Shown here in pieces: positions 1-11,772 of a stretch of 47,669 nucleotides of DNA. The translations under genes and the position numbers were made by a program. This DNA is from Desulfobacterales bacterium. GTDB taxonomy: Bacteria; Desulfobacterota; Desulfobacteria; Desulfobacterales; UBA2156. How positions within the stretch are numbered: position 1 is the first letter of the stretch; each line of letters starts with the position of its first letter. The stretch spans positions 1 through 47,669 of the forward strand of contig DRHF01000214.1 in assembly GCA_011049715.1 (NCBI GenBank). The letters are read 5' to 3'. The notes beneath the pieces are model-generated. The model made no database searches and was not told where the DNA came from. It saw nothing but the letters and a program-made list of their open reading frames with translations.

Positions 1-280
1 CACCTGTAATATCTATGGTTTCAAAATGGCCGCACCTTGCAAATTCAATCACCTGATTCATGGTTTCTCGAATCATCATTTCCTCTCGACCCGGGCTTGC
101 ATCCAGGTGGCAATGACGGCAAGTTTGATTGCACCTCAGACCAATATTGATTTGTAGGGTGGTAGCTTTATCTTTTAAAAGCGTTATGCCATGTCTGTCG
201 AGCGTTTGTTGAAAAGGGGTGATACCGATTGTGTCGATTGCTTGGCTCAATAGGTCGTTTTTTTTCTGATCTGACAACAT
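1..280 (-). CDS. arsS: ArsS-type radical SAM protein, N-terminal part (runs off window)
   Basis: The first 93 residues are in the window; the rest lies before base 1. The radical SAM iron-sulfur motif is visible at about residues 50-58 as CNQTCRHCH (CxxxCxxC), preceded by LQINIGLR, the form seen in the ArsS family (arsenosugar biosynthesis radical SAM protein). In that pathway a radical SAM enzyme is thought to build the 5'-deoxyadenosyl-arsenic intermediate. The ATG at 278-280 has the good ribosome site AAAAGGGAAG upstream. It starts 24 bases after the AhpD-like gene, so the two are probably co-transcribed. The identity is supported by the two typical partner genes upstream. The far part carrying the Cys-rich domain cannot be seen. 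Confidence 0.8.
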   Translation of the reverse strand, partial: MLSDQKKNDLLSQAIDTIGITPFQQTLDRHGITLLKDKATTLQINIGLRCNQTCRHCHLDASPGREEMMIRETMNQVIEFARCGHFETIDITG

Positions 281-304
281 CGTTAGAACTTCCCTTTTGA
301 CCGA

Positions 305-637
305 TCACATGGAAACTTTGTTTGCAATGTTGCGCATTTGGATGCCATGGATGAGAGAGGCCCCCCCTCTTATGGCTGTCGCCACATGAACGGCTTCCGT
401 CATTTCGGCCAGGTTTGAACCTTTTTCAAGGCAAGCTTGAGTATATGCATCGATACAGTACGGGCACTGAACCGCATGTGCGACAGAGAGGGCAATCAAT
501 GCTTTTTCCCTTTCGGTGAGCTCCCCTGCTGAAAATACAGCATTATAATATTCAAAAAATTTTTTTGCAAGTTCCGGGGCCTCTTTTCCGATTTCTTGAA
601 ATTTTGGCAGGTCTGCCAAATGATAATAGGTTTCCAT
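305..637 (-). CDS. AhpD-like (carboxymuconolactone decarboxylase fold) protein of the arsenosugar cluster
   Basis: This is a 110-residue cytosolic helical protein with a redox CxxC motif, CPYCIDAYTQAC at about residues 58-69, as in alkylhydroperoxidase D-like proteins. Short proteins of this type regularly accompany ArsS and are annotated as arsenosugar-biosynthesis-associated peroxidase-like proteins; the reaction is not established. The start ATG has AAAGGAGG upstream. It lies between the glycosyltransferase and arsS on the same strand with short gaps, which supports a role in that pathway. A general peroxide-related role is the alternative. Confidence 0.78.
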   Translation of the reverse strand: METYYHLADLPKFQEIGKEAPELAKKFFEYYNAVFSAGELTEREKALIALSVAHAVQCPYCIDAYTQACLEKGSNLAEMTEAVHVATAIRGGASLIHGIQMRNIANKVSM

Positions 638-659
638 TTTGATCCTCCTTTGAAATTAT

Positions 660-1408
660 TCAATCCTTAAACCGGCCGATATCGATACGTGTGAGATATG
701 AAACCGTATTTTGAGCAGCGGATCTATTTTTTTTGTTGATTTTATAGAAATGAACAAGATCTTCATAGGTATCAATATCCCGCCATATCGGCAGCATATG
801 TACCTGAAAGCTTTTTTTATCAAAAACAGTTAATGTCTGTTCATGGACACGGTCAGTCCCCCAGGGAATATCTTGAAAAACGTCAGGGATAAATGTGTTT
901 GAATTAAACCCGATGAGGTAATAACCGCCATCGAGTGTCGGACCGATTACTGCAGGATATTTTTGCAAACTGCTGAATGCCTCATCGATGATTTTTTCGG
1001 TCAGATCCGGAATGTCAGCACCCACAAGAATCACCCGGTGAAAACCTTTCGAAAATGACCGGATAAAGGCATTGGCCATCCTTTCCCCGATATTGTTTCC
1101 TTTTTGAGCCAAATATGCATAACTGCTGCCGAGCCAGCGAGTCATACAAGATTCTGCATGTGATGGATGGTAGCAGATCGTGATGTTGCATTCGATGTTT
1201 TGAAGCGTTTCAATTAGATCAACCGCAGATCGTTTATAAACGTTGAGAGCGATTTCGTTTCCTACGATTTTTGAGAGTCGGGTCTTAACCTTTCCTTCCT
1301 CCGGGGCCTTTACGAATACAAGGGCGCAACGACGCCGGGAACCCGATTTCTTCTTCTCTGTTTTAGAGGGAGTATTTTTCATATAAAAGTTTAAATATTT
1401 TACCCCAT

Positions 1409-1412
<4 letters not shown>
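660..1412 (-). CDS. TIGR04282-type glycosyltransferase (DUF2064), arsenosugar cluster
   Basis: This is a CofC/GT-A-like nucleotidyl- or glycosyltransferase. Visible features are the N-terminal [15 protein letters not shown] segment, a LVGADIPDL motif (DxD-like metal site) and [13 protein letters not shown], which together mark the TIGR04282/DUF2064 family linked to arsenosugar biosynthesis. The longest reading starts with TTG at 1412 in a TTGA overlap with the stop of the upstream yyaL-like gene, suggesting translational coupling; AAGGAG lies 14 bases upstream. An internal ATG at 1382 is the alternative start but has no close ribosome site. The basic segment SGSRRR before the Rossmann strand is probably a leader of no known function. 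The role in glycosylating an arsenical is inferred from the family and neighbours. Confidence 0.75.
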
Positions 1413-3607
<2,195 letters not shown>

Positions 3608-3610
3608 CGC

Positions 3611-3639
3611 TTGACATTAACCATGTTTTTCGTTACTGT
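3611..3639 (+). promoter_or_regulatory. Candidate sigma-70-like promoter for cooS
   Basis: A perfect -35 TTGACA (3611-3616) is followed after 17 bases by a weak -10 TACTGT (3634-3639), about 70 bases before the cooS start. The ribosome site GGAGG sits directly before the ATG at 3710. The weak -10 makes the assignment uncertain. Confidence 0.35.
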
Positions 3640-3709
3640 AAATAGGAATTATTACTAATTAAATTGCCAAGGTAGTTATCCGTTCAGATACTTCATTAAT
3701 GGAGGAAGC

Positions 3710-5686
3710 ATGGAAGAAAAAAAGATAGTGATAAGAAAAGAAAAAGAAATCAATTTAAAAGATCTCACATCCTGTGAAGCGACTTTACAGATGTTGAAAA
3801 GAGCCAAAAAAGATGGTGTGGAAACCCAATTTGACCGTGCGGTGAATATGAGGGCCTGTCCGATCGGCGCCGATTCAGCTTGTTGTAAGCATTGCGCCAT
3901 GGGACCATGCAGACTTAACTCAAAAGATCCCTATGGAAAAGTGGGTGTCTGCGGTGCGACCATAGACACGATCATGTCACGAAATTTTGCCCGAATGGTC
4001 GCTGCAGGTACAGCTTGCCATAACGACCACGGAATGGCGATGCTTGAGGTTTTCCGTGATGTGGTAAACGGTGAGATTAAAGATTATAAAATCGCGGATA
4101 CCGGTAAGCTCGAAACCGTTGCCGCATCGATCGGTATCGAAACAGAGGGACGTTCGACCCACGATATAGCCATTGACCTTTATCATGAGTTGAAAAAAAC
4201 CTACACACAGGTCGAAGGTGAAATTCCGTTTGCCAAACGGGTGCCGGAAAAGACTTTGGAAACCTGGCGCAAGCACGGTATTGTTCCAAGGGGGGCCATG
4301 CGTGAAATAATGGAACTGATGAACCGGTCGCACATGGGCGTTGATCAGGATTATAAAAATATTACCAAGCAATGTAGCCGGACAGCGCTTGTGGATGGCT
4401 GGGGCGGATCGATGGTCGCCACGGAAATCGGAGATATCCTGTTTGGGACCCCCTCGCCAGTCTCCATAGAGATTAACATGGGGGTGCTCAAGGAAGATCA
4501 GGTCAATATTATTGTTCATGGACATGAACCCAACCTTTTCGAGTCGATGATCTCATCAGTAAACGAACCATCCCTCATTCAGGCGGCCAGGGAAGCCGGA
4601 GCAAAGGATATTAATCTTGTGGGAATGTGTTGCTCCGGTCTGGAGATGTTCTCCCGTCATGGTACGCCCCATGCAGGAAACTTTTCTTCGACCGAACCGA
4701 TTCTTGTGACAGGTGCTGTTGATGCCATGGCCGTGGATATTCAATGTATCCAGCAGGGATTGGTGAAGGTGGCCGAATGTTATGGTACCCCTCTTTTTAC
4801 TACCAACCCCAGATGCCACATTGAGGGGGCCACCCATATCGAATTTCATGAACGTGACCCAAAAACCTGCACCGATGAAATCGTTATCAAAGCCATATCA
4901 AGATTTAAAAACCGAAAGATCCCAATAGAGATCCCACAATATGTGAGCAGGGGAGTACAGGGTTTCTCCCATGAGTACATCAACTATATGCTTGGCGGCA
5001 CCTTTCGGGGATCTTATACCCCCCTAAATGACAATATTATCAATGGAAGGATACGGGGTGTTGCCGGCGTTGTGGGGTGCACCAATCCCAGGGTGAAACA
5101 AGACTGGGTACATGTTGAACTCGTCAAGGAACTGATCAAAAACGATGTGCTGGTGATTCAGACCGGATGTTCCCAAATCGCCCTTGCCAAGGCCGGACTG
5201 ACAACCCCGGAAGCTGCCCATCTGGCCGGGCCTGGGTTGAGGGAGGTGTGTGAGACAGTCGGAATGCCTCCTATCCTTGGGCTGGGTGCGTGTGTTGATA
5301 ACACTCGAATTCTGATCGCCTGTTCCGAAATGGTACGAACCGGAGGGCTGGGCGAAAGTATCGCTGATCTGCCCGTGGCCGGTGCTGCGCCGGAATGGAT
5401 GAGTGAAAAGGCCATCGCCATCGGACAGTATTTTGTCGCTTCCGGTGTATTTACCGTATTCGGCGTGACATTCCCTATTATTGAGGGAACGAAATTTCAC
5501 AAACACCTTTTTGAGGAGCTCGAAGAACTTGGTTTTGGCAAATGGGGATTTACACCGGATCCGTATGAAATGGCACAATTGATGATCGCCCATATCGACA
5601 AAAAGCGAAGAGCTCTTGGTATTGATAGGGCCCAAGATCGGGTCCTGATAGACATGGCTGACCGCCAGAAATTAGATGCTGCATAG
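3710..5686 (+). CDS. cooS: Anaerobic carbon monoxide dehydrogenase, catalytic subunit
   Basis: This Ni-Fe-S enzyme interconverts CO and CO2 with ferredoxin as electron partner, in the cytoplasm. At 658 residues it is slightly longer than typical CooS (about 620-640). The B/D-cluster cysteines are at about residues 51-68 (CPIGADSACCKHCAMGPC). C-cluster ligands follow: HGHEP, GMCCSG, DIQCIQ, VVGCTN, IQTGCSQ and IACSEM. All key residues appear present, so it should be catalytic. The start ATG has GGAGGAAGC upstream. No cooC nickel-insertion gene, cooF ferredoxin or acetyl-CoA synthase gene lies beside it, so it is an isolated monofunctional CODH. It could feed reduced ferredoxin to the Rnf complex encoded 12 kb away, which is an inference. 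Confidence 0.96.
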   Translation: MEEKKIVIRKEKEINLKDLTSCEATLQMLKRAKKDGVETQFDRAVNMRACPIGADSACCKHCAMGPCRLNSKDPYGKVGVCGATIDTIMSRNFARMVAAGTACHNDHGMAMLEVFRDVVNGEIKDYKIADTGKLETVAASIGIETEGRSTHDIAIDLYHELKKTYTQVEGEIPFAKRVPEKTLETWRKHGIVPRGAMREIMELMNRSHMGVDQDYKNITKQCSRTALVDGWGGSMVATEIGDILFGTPSPVSIEINMGVLKEDQVNIIVHGHEPNLFESMISSVNEPSLIQAAREAGAKDINLVGMCCSGLEMFSRHGTPHAGNFSSTEPILVTGAVDAMAVDIQCIQQGLVKVAECYGTPLFTTNPRCHIEGATHIEFHERDPKTCTDEIVIKAISRFKNRKIPIEIPQYVSRGVQGFSHEYINYMLGGTFRGSYTPLNDNIINGRIRGVAGVVGCTNPRVKQDWVHVELVKELIKNDVLVIQTGCSQIALAKAGLTTPEAAHLAGPGLREVCETVGMPPILGLGACVDNTRILIACSEMVRTGGLGESIADLPVAGAAPEWMSEKAIAIGQYFVASGVFTVFGVTFPIIEGTKFHKHLFEELEELGFGKWGFTPDPYEMAQLMIAHIDKKRRALGIDRAQDRVLIDMADRQKLDAA

Positions 5687-5706
5687 ACGGATAGGGTGAA
5701 AGTTAC

Positions 5707-5976
5707 TTAAAAAAAGAAAATCATCCCCCTATAGGCCATGATTTCAACACCGTTTCTCACCGCTTGTCTCACCATCCGGCCGTATGTGGGATCGATGCGA
5801 TCCGCGGGTTTGAATATTACGGCATCCATTCTCTGGATCAGATAAAACATGACACATCGAGACCCCTTCGATAAAAGGTTCTGAAGCTCGATTCGAAAAT
5901 GACTGCTGGTCTTAACTTCAGAAATAACATCGTCATATCCACTGAGCTCTTCTATCCATCTTTTTTGTCTATAGGT
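5707..5976 (-). pseudogene. sfsA remnant (C-terminal part)
   Basis: The minus strand is open here for 89 codons but has no start codon after the upstream TAG. Its last 50 or so residues (RCVMFYLIQRMDAVIFKPAD, then GVEIMAYR) match the C-terminal pattern of SfsA, the DNA-binding/nuclease-like sugar fermentation stimulation protein, which is normally about 230 residues. The first 35 residues do not fit SfsA well, suggesting frameshifts or a deletion. It fills most of the 418-base gap between cooS and serA and is best read as a decayed gene. Confidence 0.55.
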
Positions 5977-6104
5977 CTAAAATAAAATCAAAGAAACACC
6001 TTTTAAAACGTTATCGGGATTAAATTTTTGTTGAATATGAGAATATTATTTTTTAATAACATTTTTGGTCGACGAAAACATTCTACAAAATCTTAAGGGA
6101 AAAG

Positions 6105-7688
6105 ATGATGAAAGTGCTGGTCAGTGATAACCTTGATAAGACAGGAATCAGAATGATTGAGGAAGAAGAGGGGATTGAAGCGGATGTAAATACCGGACTG
6201 TCCCCCGAGGATCTCAAACAGATCATTGGAAATTATGAGGCGCTGATTATCAGGAGTGCGACAAAGGTAACCGACGAGATCCTGCAACAGGCAAAGCGAT
6301 TGAAAGTGATTGGCCGGGCCGGGATTGGTCTCGACAATGTGGACATACCGGCAGCAACAAAACGGGGTATTGTTGTAATGAATACGCCAGGGGGGAATAT
6401 TGTCACAACCGCTGAGCACACCATTGCCATGATGATGGCTTTGACACGCAACATCCCTCAGGGGACCGTTTCATTGAAAGCCGGCCGATGGGATAAGAAG
6501 AAGCTTCAAGGAAGAGAGATATTCAATAAGACCCTCGGCATCATCGGTTATGGAAAAATCGGTTCCATTGTTGCCGACCTTGCCCGTGGACTGAAAATGA
6601 ATGTTATCATCTACGACCCCTATATCACCGCCGAGCAAATTGAAAAAGCCGGGTTTGAAGGTACCACACTTAACGAGTTGTACCGAAGATCCGATTATAT
6701 AACAGTACATGTCCCCAAACTTAAGAGTACCACGGGGCTTCTTAATAAAAAAGCATTTGAAAAAATGAAAGAGGGCGTGATGGTCATAAACTGTGCCCGT
6801 GGGGGCATTATTGATGAGAATGATCTATATGACGCCATCGTTTCAGAAAAAGTGGCCGGCGCTGCATTGGACGTTTTTGAAACCGAACCCCCCGGAAGAT
6901 TTCCTCTTTTTGAGTTGGACAAGGTGATTTGTACGCCCCATCTCGGCGCTTCCACCTATGAAGCCCAGACAAATGTTTCTAGGGAAGTGGCGGATCAGAT
7001 CATTGAATATCTGAAGAATGGCACCATTATCAATGCAGTAAATGTGCCGTCGGTGGCCGGTGAGCTTCTTAAGCGGTTGGGTCCGTATCTGTCCCTTGCA
7101 GATCGAATCGGGTCTCTTCAAGCTCAACTCTTTTGTGGTGCGCTCAAGGAAGTGGCGATTGAGTGTAACGGGGATTTCCATGGTCTTGACATGTCACTTG
7201 CTACCACTGCTGTTTTAAAGGGACTTCTTGCGCCGATAGTGAAAGACGATGTGAACTCTGTCAACGCCCCTGTCCTTGCAAAAGAAAGGGGGATAAAGGT
7301 TACGGAAACAACCCGCCTTGAGGCAGAGGATTATATTAATCTGATTACAGTCAAGGTGATTGCTACAGAAACCTCCTTTTCAGTTTCCGGAACCATTTTT
7401 GGAAAGAGTGCGCCTCGGATTGTAAAAATTAATAACTTTAGACTTGAGATGATACCGGACGGCCATTTGGCCCTTATTTACAAAACCAACCGACCGGAAG
7501 CGGTCGGCCGTATCGGTACCACCCTTGGTATGCATGATATCGGCATCACACAGATGCAGGTGGGGCAGGATGATGATGGGGAAAACAGTATCATTTATTT
7601 ACGAACGGATTCGTCCATACCCGAAAAGATTCTCGATGAGCTGCGATCGCTGCCGTCGGTAAATACCGTAATCCCTCTTGAGATTTGA
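6105..7688 (+). CDS. serA: D-3-phosphoglycerate dehydrogenase, long form with ACT domain
   Basis: It catalyses the first step of serine synthesis, oxidising 3-phosphoglycerate with NAD+. The order is: substrate-binding part with GRAGIGLDNVDIPAATKRG, Rossmann NAD site GYGKIG (about 146-151), RGGIIDE with catalytic Arg/Glu region, and PHLGAST with the catalytic His. An intervening ASB-type domain and a C-terminal ACT domain (LALIYKTNRPEAVGRIGTTL) suited to serine feedback follow. At 527 residues it matches the long bacterial/plant form. Two adjacent ATGs (6105, 6108) follow AAGGGAAAAG; either may be used. The nearest gene upstream is the sfsA remnant. Confidence 0.95.
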   Translation: MMKVLVSDNLDKTGIRMIEEEEGIEADVNTGLSPEDLKQIIGNYEALIIRSATKVTDEILQQAKRLKVIGRAGIGLDNVDIPAATKRGIVVMNTPGGNIVTTAEHTIAMMMALTRNIPQGTVSLKAGRWDKKKLQGREIFNKTLGIIGYGKIGSIVADLARGLKMNVIIYDPYITAEQIEKAGFEGTTLNELYRRSDYITVHVPKLKSTTGLLNKKAFEKMKEGVMVINCARGGIIDENDLYDAIVSEKVAGAALDVFETEPPGRFPLFELDKVICTPHLGASTYEAQTNVSREVADQIIEYLKNGTIINAVNVPSVAGELLKRLGPYLSLADRIGSLQAQLFCGALKEVAIECNGDFHGLDMSLATTAVLKGLLAPIVKDDVNSVNAPVLAKERGIKVTETTRLEAEDYINLITVKVIATETSFSVSGTIFGKSAPRIVKINNFRLEMIPDGHLALIYKTNRPEAVGRIGTTLGMHDIGITQMQVGQDDDGENSIIYLRTDSSIPEKILDELRSLPSVNTVIPLEI

Positions 7689-7783
7689 AAAAATTTATGA
7701 GAAAATTGGACGAACTAAAGTGTTTTGAAACTAGCGCATAGAGGAAAAAAATAATCAACTAAAAACATGATAGGAGATTGGTC

Positions 7784-8194
7784 ATGTCAGAAGAAAAAAA
7801 AGGTTTTATCGTAAAAGACCGGCGAATTTTTAGCGAAGATGCTCAGGATGTTGAAAAAGAGGAAGAAAAAAAAGAAACAGCAGCGGAGGAGACCAAAGAA
7901 GAGGTGACGCGAGAGGAACCGGCACCGGAAGAAGCAGAATCCACATCTCAGTTTCCTGAGATCAACTTTGCAACTTTCATTTTTTCGCTGAATTCATCCG
8001 CCCTTGTACACCTCGGTGTGATTGAAGATCCAGCAACCGGCCAGAAAAAAAGCCTCCCCATGGCGAAACAAACAATTGATATTTTAGGTGTGTTGGAAGA
8101 AAAAACCCGTGGGAATCTGACAGAGGAGGAAGAAAACCTTTTGAAGCATATCCTGCACGACTTGAGGCTGATGTACGTCAAGGAAAAAGGATAG
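7784..8194 (+). CDS. DUF1844 family protein
   Basis: This small cytosolic protein is about 136 residues. Residues 1-60 are highly charged and low in complexity (runs of E and K). The C-terminal DUF1844 core has FIFSLNSSALVHLG, then a helical bundle ending LLKHILHDLRLMYV. Function is unknown; it is conserved in delta-proteobacteria. ATG 7784 is chosen over the upstream in-frame TTG 7778 because AGGAG (7772-7776) is correctly spaced for it. It lies just ahead of htrA with a 70-base gap and may share its transcript. Confidence 0.8.
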   Translation: MSEEKKGFIVKDRRIFSEDAQDVEKEEEKKETAAEETKEEVTREEPAPEEAESTSQFPEINFATFIFSLNSSALVHLGVIEDPATGQKKSLPMAKQTIDILGVLEEKTRGNLTEEEENLLKHILHDLRLMYVKEKG

Positions 8195-8264
8195 AGCAGT
8201 TTCAGATTTCAGGTCTACAGAAGAAGAGAGTCGCATCGGTTTTTAATAAGGAAGGAGATGCTTC

Positions 8265-9725
8265 ATGGTTTTTAATAATTATTTAGGCGCCAATAAAAAG
8301 AGGGTCGTTTTTGCCGCCATATTTTTAGGGGTCGGTATCTTGATCCTTTCAGGCGTTTACCCGGTTTCGGGCATTCGGGCCGCATCGGCTCCTGTCATGG
8401 GGGTGCCTCAAAGCTTCAGCCATCTGGCAGAACGTGTCAGCCCTGCAGTTGTCAATATCAGAGCAGAGAAAACGGTGAAGAGTGGTGGCCAGCCCTTCGG
8501 TCATTTTAGCAGACCGCCTTTTGGAAAAAATGATCCTTTTCATGATTTTTTTAAAAAATTTTTTGGAGATGAACAACAAAGAAAATTCAAACAGCGCAGC
8601 CTTGGATCAGGATTTATAATTGGTCAAGAGGGATATATCGTTACAAACAATCATGTGATAGAAAATGCGGACAAGATCAAGGTAAAGCTAAAAAATGGTA
8701 AGGAATTTGATGCGGAGCTTGTGGGACGCGATCCAAACACCGATATTGCGCTCATTCGTGTCAAACCGGTAAATGGTCTTCCGGTGGTCGATCTGGGCAA
8801 CTCAGATGTGCTGAAAGTGGGTCAATGGGTGGTGGCCATCGGCAACCCCTTCGGCTTGGAACACACCGTGACCGCGGGGATTGTCAGTGCCAAAGGGCGT
8901 GTTATCGGTTCAGGGCCCTACGATGATTATATACAAACCGATGCCTCCATTAATCCCGGGAATAGCGGCGGCCCCTTGATTAATATGAAAGGGGAAGTGG
9001 TGGGTATCAATACGGCGATTATCGCTGGCGGACAGGGCATCGGATTTGCCATCCCCATAAACCTTGCGAAAGGGATTATCGATCAGCTCAAAGAGAGCGG
9101 CGAGGTGACCCGCGGCTGGCTTGGTGTGGGGATTCAGGATCTCGATGACGAATTGGCTGCGTACTATGGCGTTGAGGGTGTTGAAGGTGTATTGGTGAGT
9201 GAAGCCTTTCAAGGCGAGCCAGCTGAGAAGGCCGGAATCCGAGCAAAAGATATTATCTTGGAGGTCAATGACAAAAAGGTAAACACTAGCCGGGAACTTT
9301 CCCAGATGGTTGCAAATATCAGAGTGGGAGATGAAATCACCATAAAAGTGCTGCGTGACGGTAAAGAAAAAATATTTAATGTAAGAATTGCCAAAAGGGA
9401 TGAAAATTTTGTTTCTTCCAGGCGGACCAAAAAGGAATTTGAAAAGGCATTCGGCATTCGTGTAGCAACACTAACCAAAGAGATGGCCCAACGGTTCAAT
9501 ATGCAGGGTGCCGATGGGGTAGTCGTCGTTGAGGTTGCATCCGGCAGCAAAGGAGAGGAAGCCGGTATCCGGGTTCATGACAACATTAAGGAGGTAAACC
9601 ACAAGGGGATAAAAACGGTTGACGATTACAGGGAGGCGATACGAAAAATAAAGAAAGGGGCGTCGATTCAGATGGTTATCCGTCGAATGAATGTGGGATT
9701 TCTGGTGGTTACATTTAAAAAGTAA
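8265..9725 (+). CDS. htrA: Do/HtrA-type periplasmic serine protease with two PDZ domains
   Basis: Probable envelope quality-control protease/chaperone. An N-terminal membrane-targeting segment (about residues 13-42) ends near SGIRAASAP. The trypsin-like domain carries the catalytic triad: His in TNNHVIENA, Asp in NTDIALIRV and Ser in NPGNSGGPL. Two PDZ domains follow, at about 275-365 and 395-485, the second ending QMVIRRMNVGF. At 486 residues the length matches DegP-like proteins. AAGGAAGGAG precedes the ATG. All catalytic residues are intact. The gene lies upstream of ispE with a 65-base gap. Confidence 0.95.
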   Translation: MVFNNYLGANKKRVVFAAIFLGVGILILSGVYPVSGIRAASAPVMGVPQSFSHLAERVSPAVVNIRAEKTVKSGGQPFGHFSRPPFGKNDPFHDFFKKFFGDEQQRKFKQRSLGSGFIIGQEGYIVTNNHVIENADKIKVKLKNGKEFDAELVGRDPNTDIALIRVKPVNGLPVVDLGNSDVLKVGQWVVAIGNPFGLEHTVTAGIVSAKGRVIGSGPYDDYIQTDASINPGNSGGPLINMKGEVVGINTAIIAGGQGIGFAIPINLAKGIIDQLKESGEVTRGWLGVGIQDLDDELAAYYGVEGVEGVLVSEAFQGEPAEKAGIRAKDIILEVNDKKVNTSRELSQMVANIRVGDEITIKVLRDGKEKIFNVRIAKRDENFVSSRRTKKEFEKAFGIRVATLTKEMAQRFNMQGADGVVVVEVASGSKGEEAGIRVHDNIKEVNHKGIKTVDDYREAIRKIKKGASIQMVIRRMNVGFLVVTFKK

Positions 9726-9790
9726 ACCCTTTTGACTCTCATTATTTATTAACGATCGATCTTACCGTTTTAAGCTCAACGGCTTATACT

Positions 9791-10645
9791 ATGAGGCTAC
9801 TTGCCCCTGCAAAGATCAACCTGTTTTTGCAGGTCACTGGAAAAAGACCCGATGGATACCACGATCTGGTCACAATCATGAGCTGTATCGGGCTTTATGA
9901 TACGATAACCCTTTCATTTGATACCAGGGAAATAAGAGTGATTTGTGACGATCCGGGTATCCCTGAAGACGAATCAAACCTTGCCCACAGGGCTGCATCT
10001 CTCTTCATTGGATCACTCAGAGAACCCCCGGGAAATAAAGCCAAGGGTGTAAAAATTTTCATCGATAAACAGATACCGATCGGAGCCGGCCTTGGCGGTG
10101 GAAGCAGCGATGCAGCTGCTGTTTTTTTGGGTCTCAACCGGTATTATGGCCATCCGTTTTCACGATCTGAAGTCATGCGTATCGGTTTTGAGGTCGGAGC
10201 CGATGTTCCCTTTTTTATTTTCGGAAAACCGGCACTTGTCCAAGGAGCTGGAGAAAAGCTGGAACCTTTCAAAGGGCTTAAACCATATCGAGTTCTGTTG
10301 GTTTACCCCGGATTCAGCGTATCCACCGCGGAGGTGTACGGAAAATTCAATTTTGGATTGACAAAATCGGAAAAACAACATAAGAATAACCCCTTTATAA
10401 AACAGGATTTTGATGCCGAATCCCATTTTCGTAATGACCTTGAACAGGTAACAGCGGCAGAGTATCCTGACATCCTTATAATAAAAAAAACACTTTTGGC
10501 CCATGGAGCAACGGCTGCTCTCATGTCAGGAAGCGGGCCGACTGTCTTTGGCCTGTTCTTGGATCCTGATGAGGCCCGGCAGGCCAAAAATTTGCTTTCA
10601 AGACACTCAAAATGGAAGCTGTTTCTTGCGGATTTGTTGGTTTAA
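9791..10645 (+). CDS. ispE: 4-diphosphocytidyl-2-C-methyl-D-erythritol kinase
   Basis: This GHMP kinase phosphorylates CDP-methylerythritol in the non-mevalonate isoprenoid pathway. Motif 1 is APAKINLFLQVTGKRPDGYH at the N-terminus. The ATP loop is GAGLGGGSSDAAA (about 98-110). Motif 3, MSGSGPTVFG, is near the C-terminus. At 284 residues it matches the family. No clear ribosome site is visible before the ATG. It is followed directly by tRNA-Gln and prs, a gene order common in delta-proteobacteria and elsewhere. Confidence 0.95.
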   Translation: MRLLAPAKINLFLQVTGKRPDGYHDLVTIMSCIGLYDTITLSFDTREIRVICDDPGIPEDESNLAHRAASLFIGSLREPPGNKAKGVKIFIDKQIPIGAGLGGGSSDAAAVFLGLNRYYGHPFSRSEVMRIGFEVGADVPFFIFGKPALVQGAGEKLEPFKGLKPYRVLLVYPGFSVSTAEVYGKFNFGLTKSEKQHKNNPFIKQDFDAESHFRNDLEQVTAAEYPDILIIKKTLLAHGATAALMSGSGPTVFGLFLDPDEARQAKNLLSRHSKWKLFLADLLV

Positions 10646-10651
10646 TCAAAA

Positions 10652-10726
10652 TGGGGCGTCGTCAAGTGGCAAGACACAGGATTTTGGTTCCTGCATTCGG
10701 AGGTTCGAATCCTCCCGCCCCAGCCA
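10652..10726 (+). tRNA. tRNA-Gln (anticodon UUG), CCA encoded
   Basis: The acceptor stem TGGGGCG pairs with CGCCCCA, followed by discriminator G and an encoded CCA (10724-10726). The anticodon loop contains TTG for glutamine. The T arm GGAGGTTCGAATCCTCC is perfect. It sits between ispE and prs. Confidence 0.95.
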
Positions 10727-10797
10727 AAACGCAGGATAGAAAAATTATAAATAAAATCTCAACAATCCAATAACAATTAACCGGGAAGAGGTATTTG

Positions 10798-11736
10798 GTG
10801 GCGGACTTTGCAATTTTTAGTGGTAACTCGAACCCCGAGCTGGCTAACAAAATATCTGATTATCTGAAGGTGCCGCTTGGCGGAGCCAAGGTGAAGACTT
10901 TCAGCGATGGGGAAATACAGATTGAGATCAATGAAAACGTAAGATCGAAAGATATTTTTGTTATTCAATCAACGTGTTCACCAGTAAATGACAATCTGGT
11001 TGAATTGCTGCTGATGGTAGATGCTTTCAACCGATCATCCGCGCGCAGAATAACAGTCGTCATTCCCTATTACGGTTATGCACGACAGGACAAAAAAGTG
11101 GCGCCCAGGGTTCCCATCAGCGCTAAACTGGTTGCAGATCTTCTCACCGTTTCAGGAGCGGATCGTGTTATCACAATGGATTTGCACGCTGGACAGATCC
11201 AGGGTTTTTTCAACATACCGGTCGACAATCTGTTTTCCGCTCCGGTGATTATCGATTTTATAAAAGAAAATTTTGATAATAATGTGGTCATTGTTTCCCC
11301 TGATGCAGGTGGTGCCGAAAGGGCAAGAGCCTTTGCAAAGCGCCTAAATACAGACCTTGCTGTTGTTGACAAACGCAGGGATGCGCCAAACGAGGCCAAA
11401 GCGATGGCGATAATCGGTGATGTCAAAGGGAAGATCGCCATCATTCTCGATGATATGGTTGATACTGCAGGAACATTGACAGAAGCGGCGGAAGCTATCG
11501 AAAAAAAAGGTGCAAAGGAAGTATACTCCTGTTGTGCCCACCCGGTGCTGTCCGGTCCGGCGGTTGACCGGATCGCCGAGTCGAATTTAAAAAGCCTTAT
11601 TGTGACGGATACCATCCCTTTAAATCAAAAAGCCAAGGCATGCGATAAGATAAAGGTGTTGTCAATCGCTGACCTGGTGGGGGAGGCCATCGTGCGGAGT
11701 CACAGGGGGGATTCGGTAACTTCTCTTTTTGTATGA
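10798..11736 (+). CDS. prs: Ribose-phosphate pyrophosphokinase
   Basis: It makes PRPP from ribose 5-phosphate and ATP for nucleotide, His and Trp synthesis. Visible motifs are the start [11 protein letters not shown], the ATP-binding [10 protein letters not shown] region, the catalytic flexible loop [27 protein letters not shown], and the PRPP loop [12 protein letters not shown]. At 312 residues it is standard length. GTG at 10798 is favoured (MADFAIFSG, as in relatives) because GGAAGAGG ends about 7 bases before it; an adjacent TTG at 10795 is possible. Confidence 0.96.
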   Translation: MADFAIFSGNSNPELANKISDYLKVPLGGAKVKTFSDGEIQIEINENVRSKDIFVIQSTCSPVNDNLVELLLMVDAFNRSSARRITVVIPYYGYARQDKKVAPRVPISAKLVADLLTVSGADRVITMDLHAGQIQGFFNIPVDNLFSAPVIIDFIKENFDNNVVIVSPDAGGAERARAFAKRLNTDLAVVDKRRDAPNEAKAMAIIGDVKGKIAIILDDMVDTAGTLTEAAEAIEKKGAKEVYSCCAHPVLSGPAVDRIAESNLKSLIVTDTIPLNQKAKACDKIKVLSIADLVGEAIVRSHRGDSVTSLFV

Positions 11737-11772
11737 GGAAAGAAATAGAATTTAAACAAGGAGGTATTTTTT

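Noticed and set aside
5024-5635. 203-codon open frame on the minus strand inside cooS
   Set aside because: Fully antisense to a strongly conserved gene, with no domain pattern or ribosome site.
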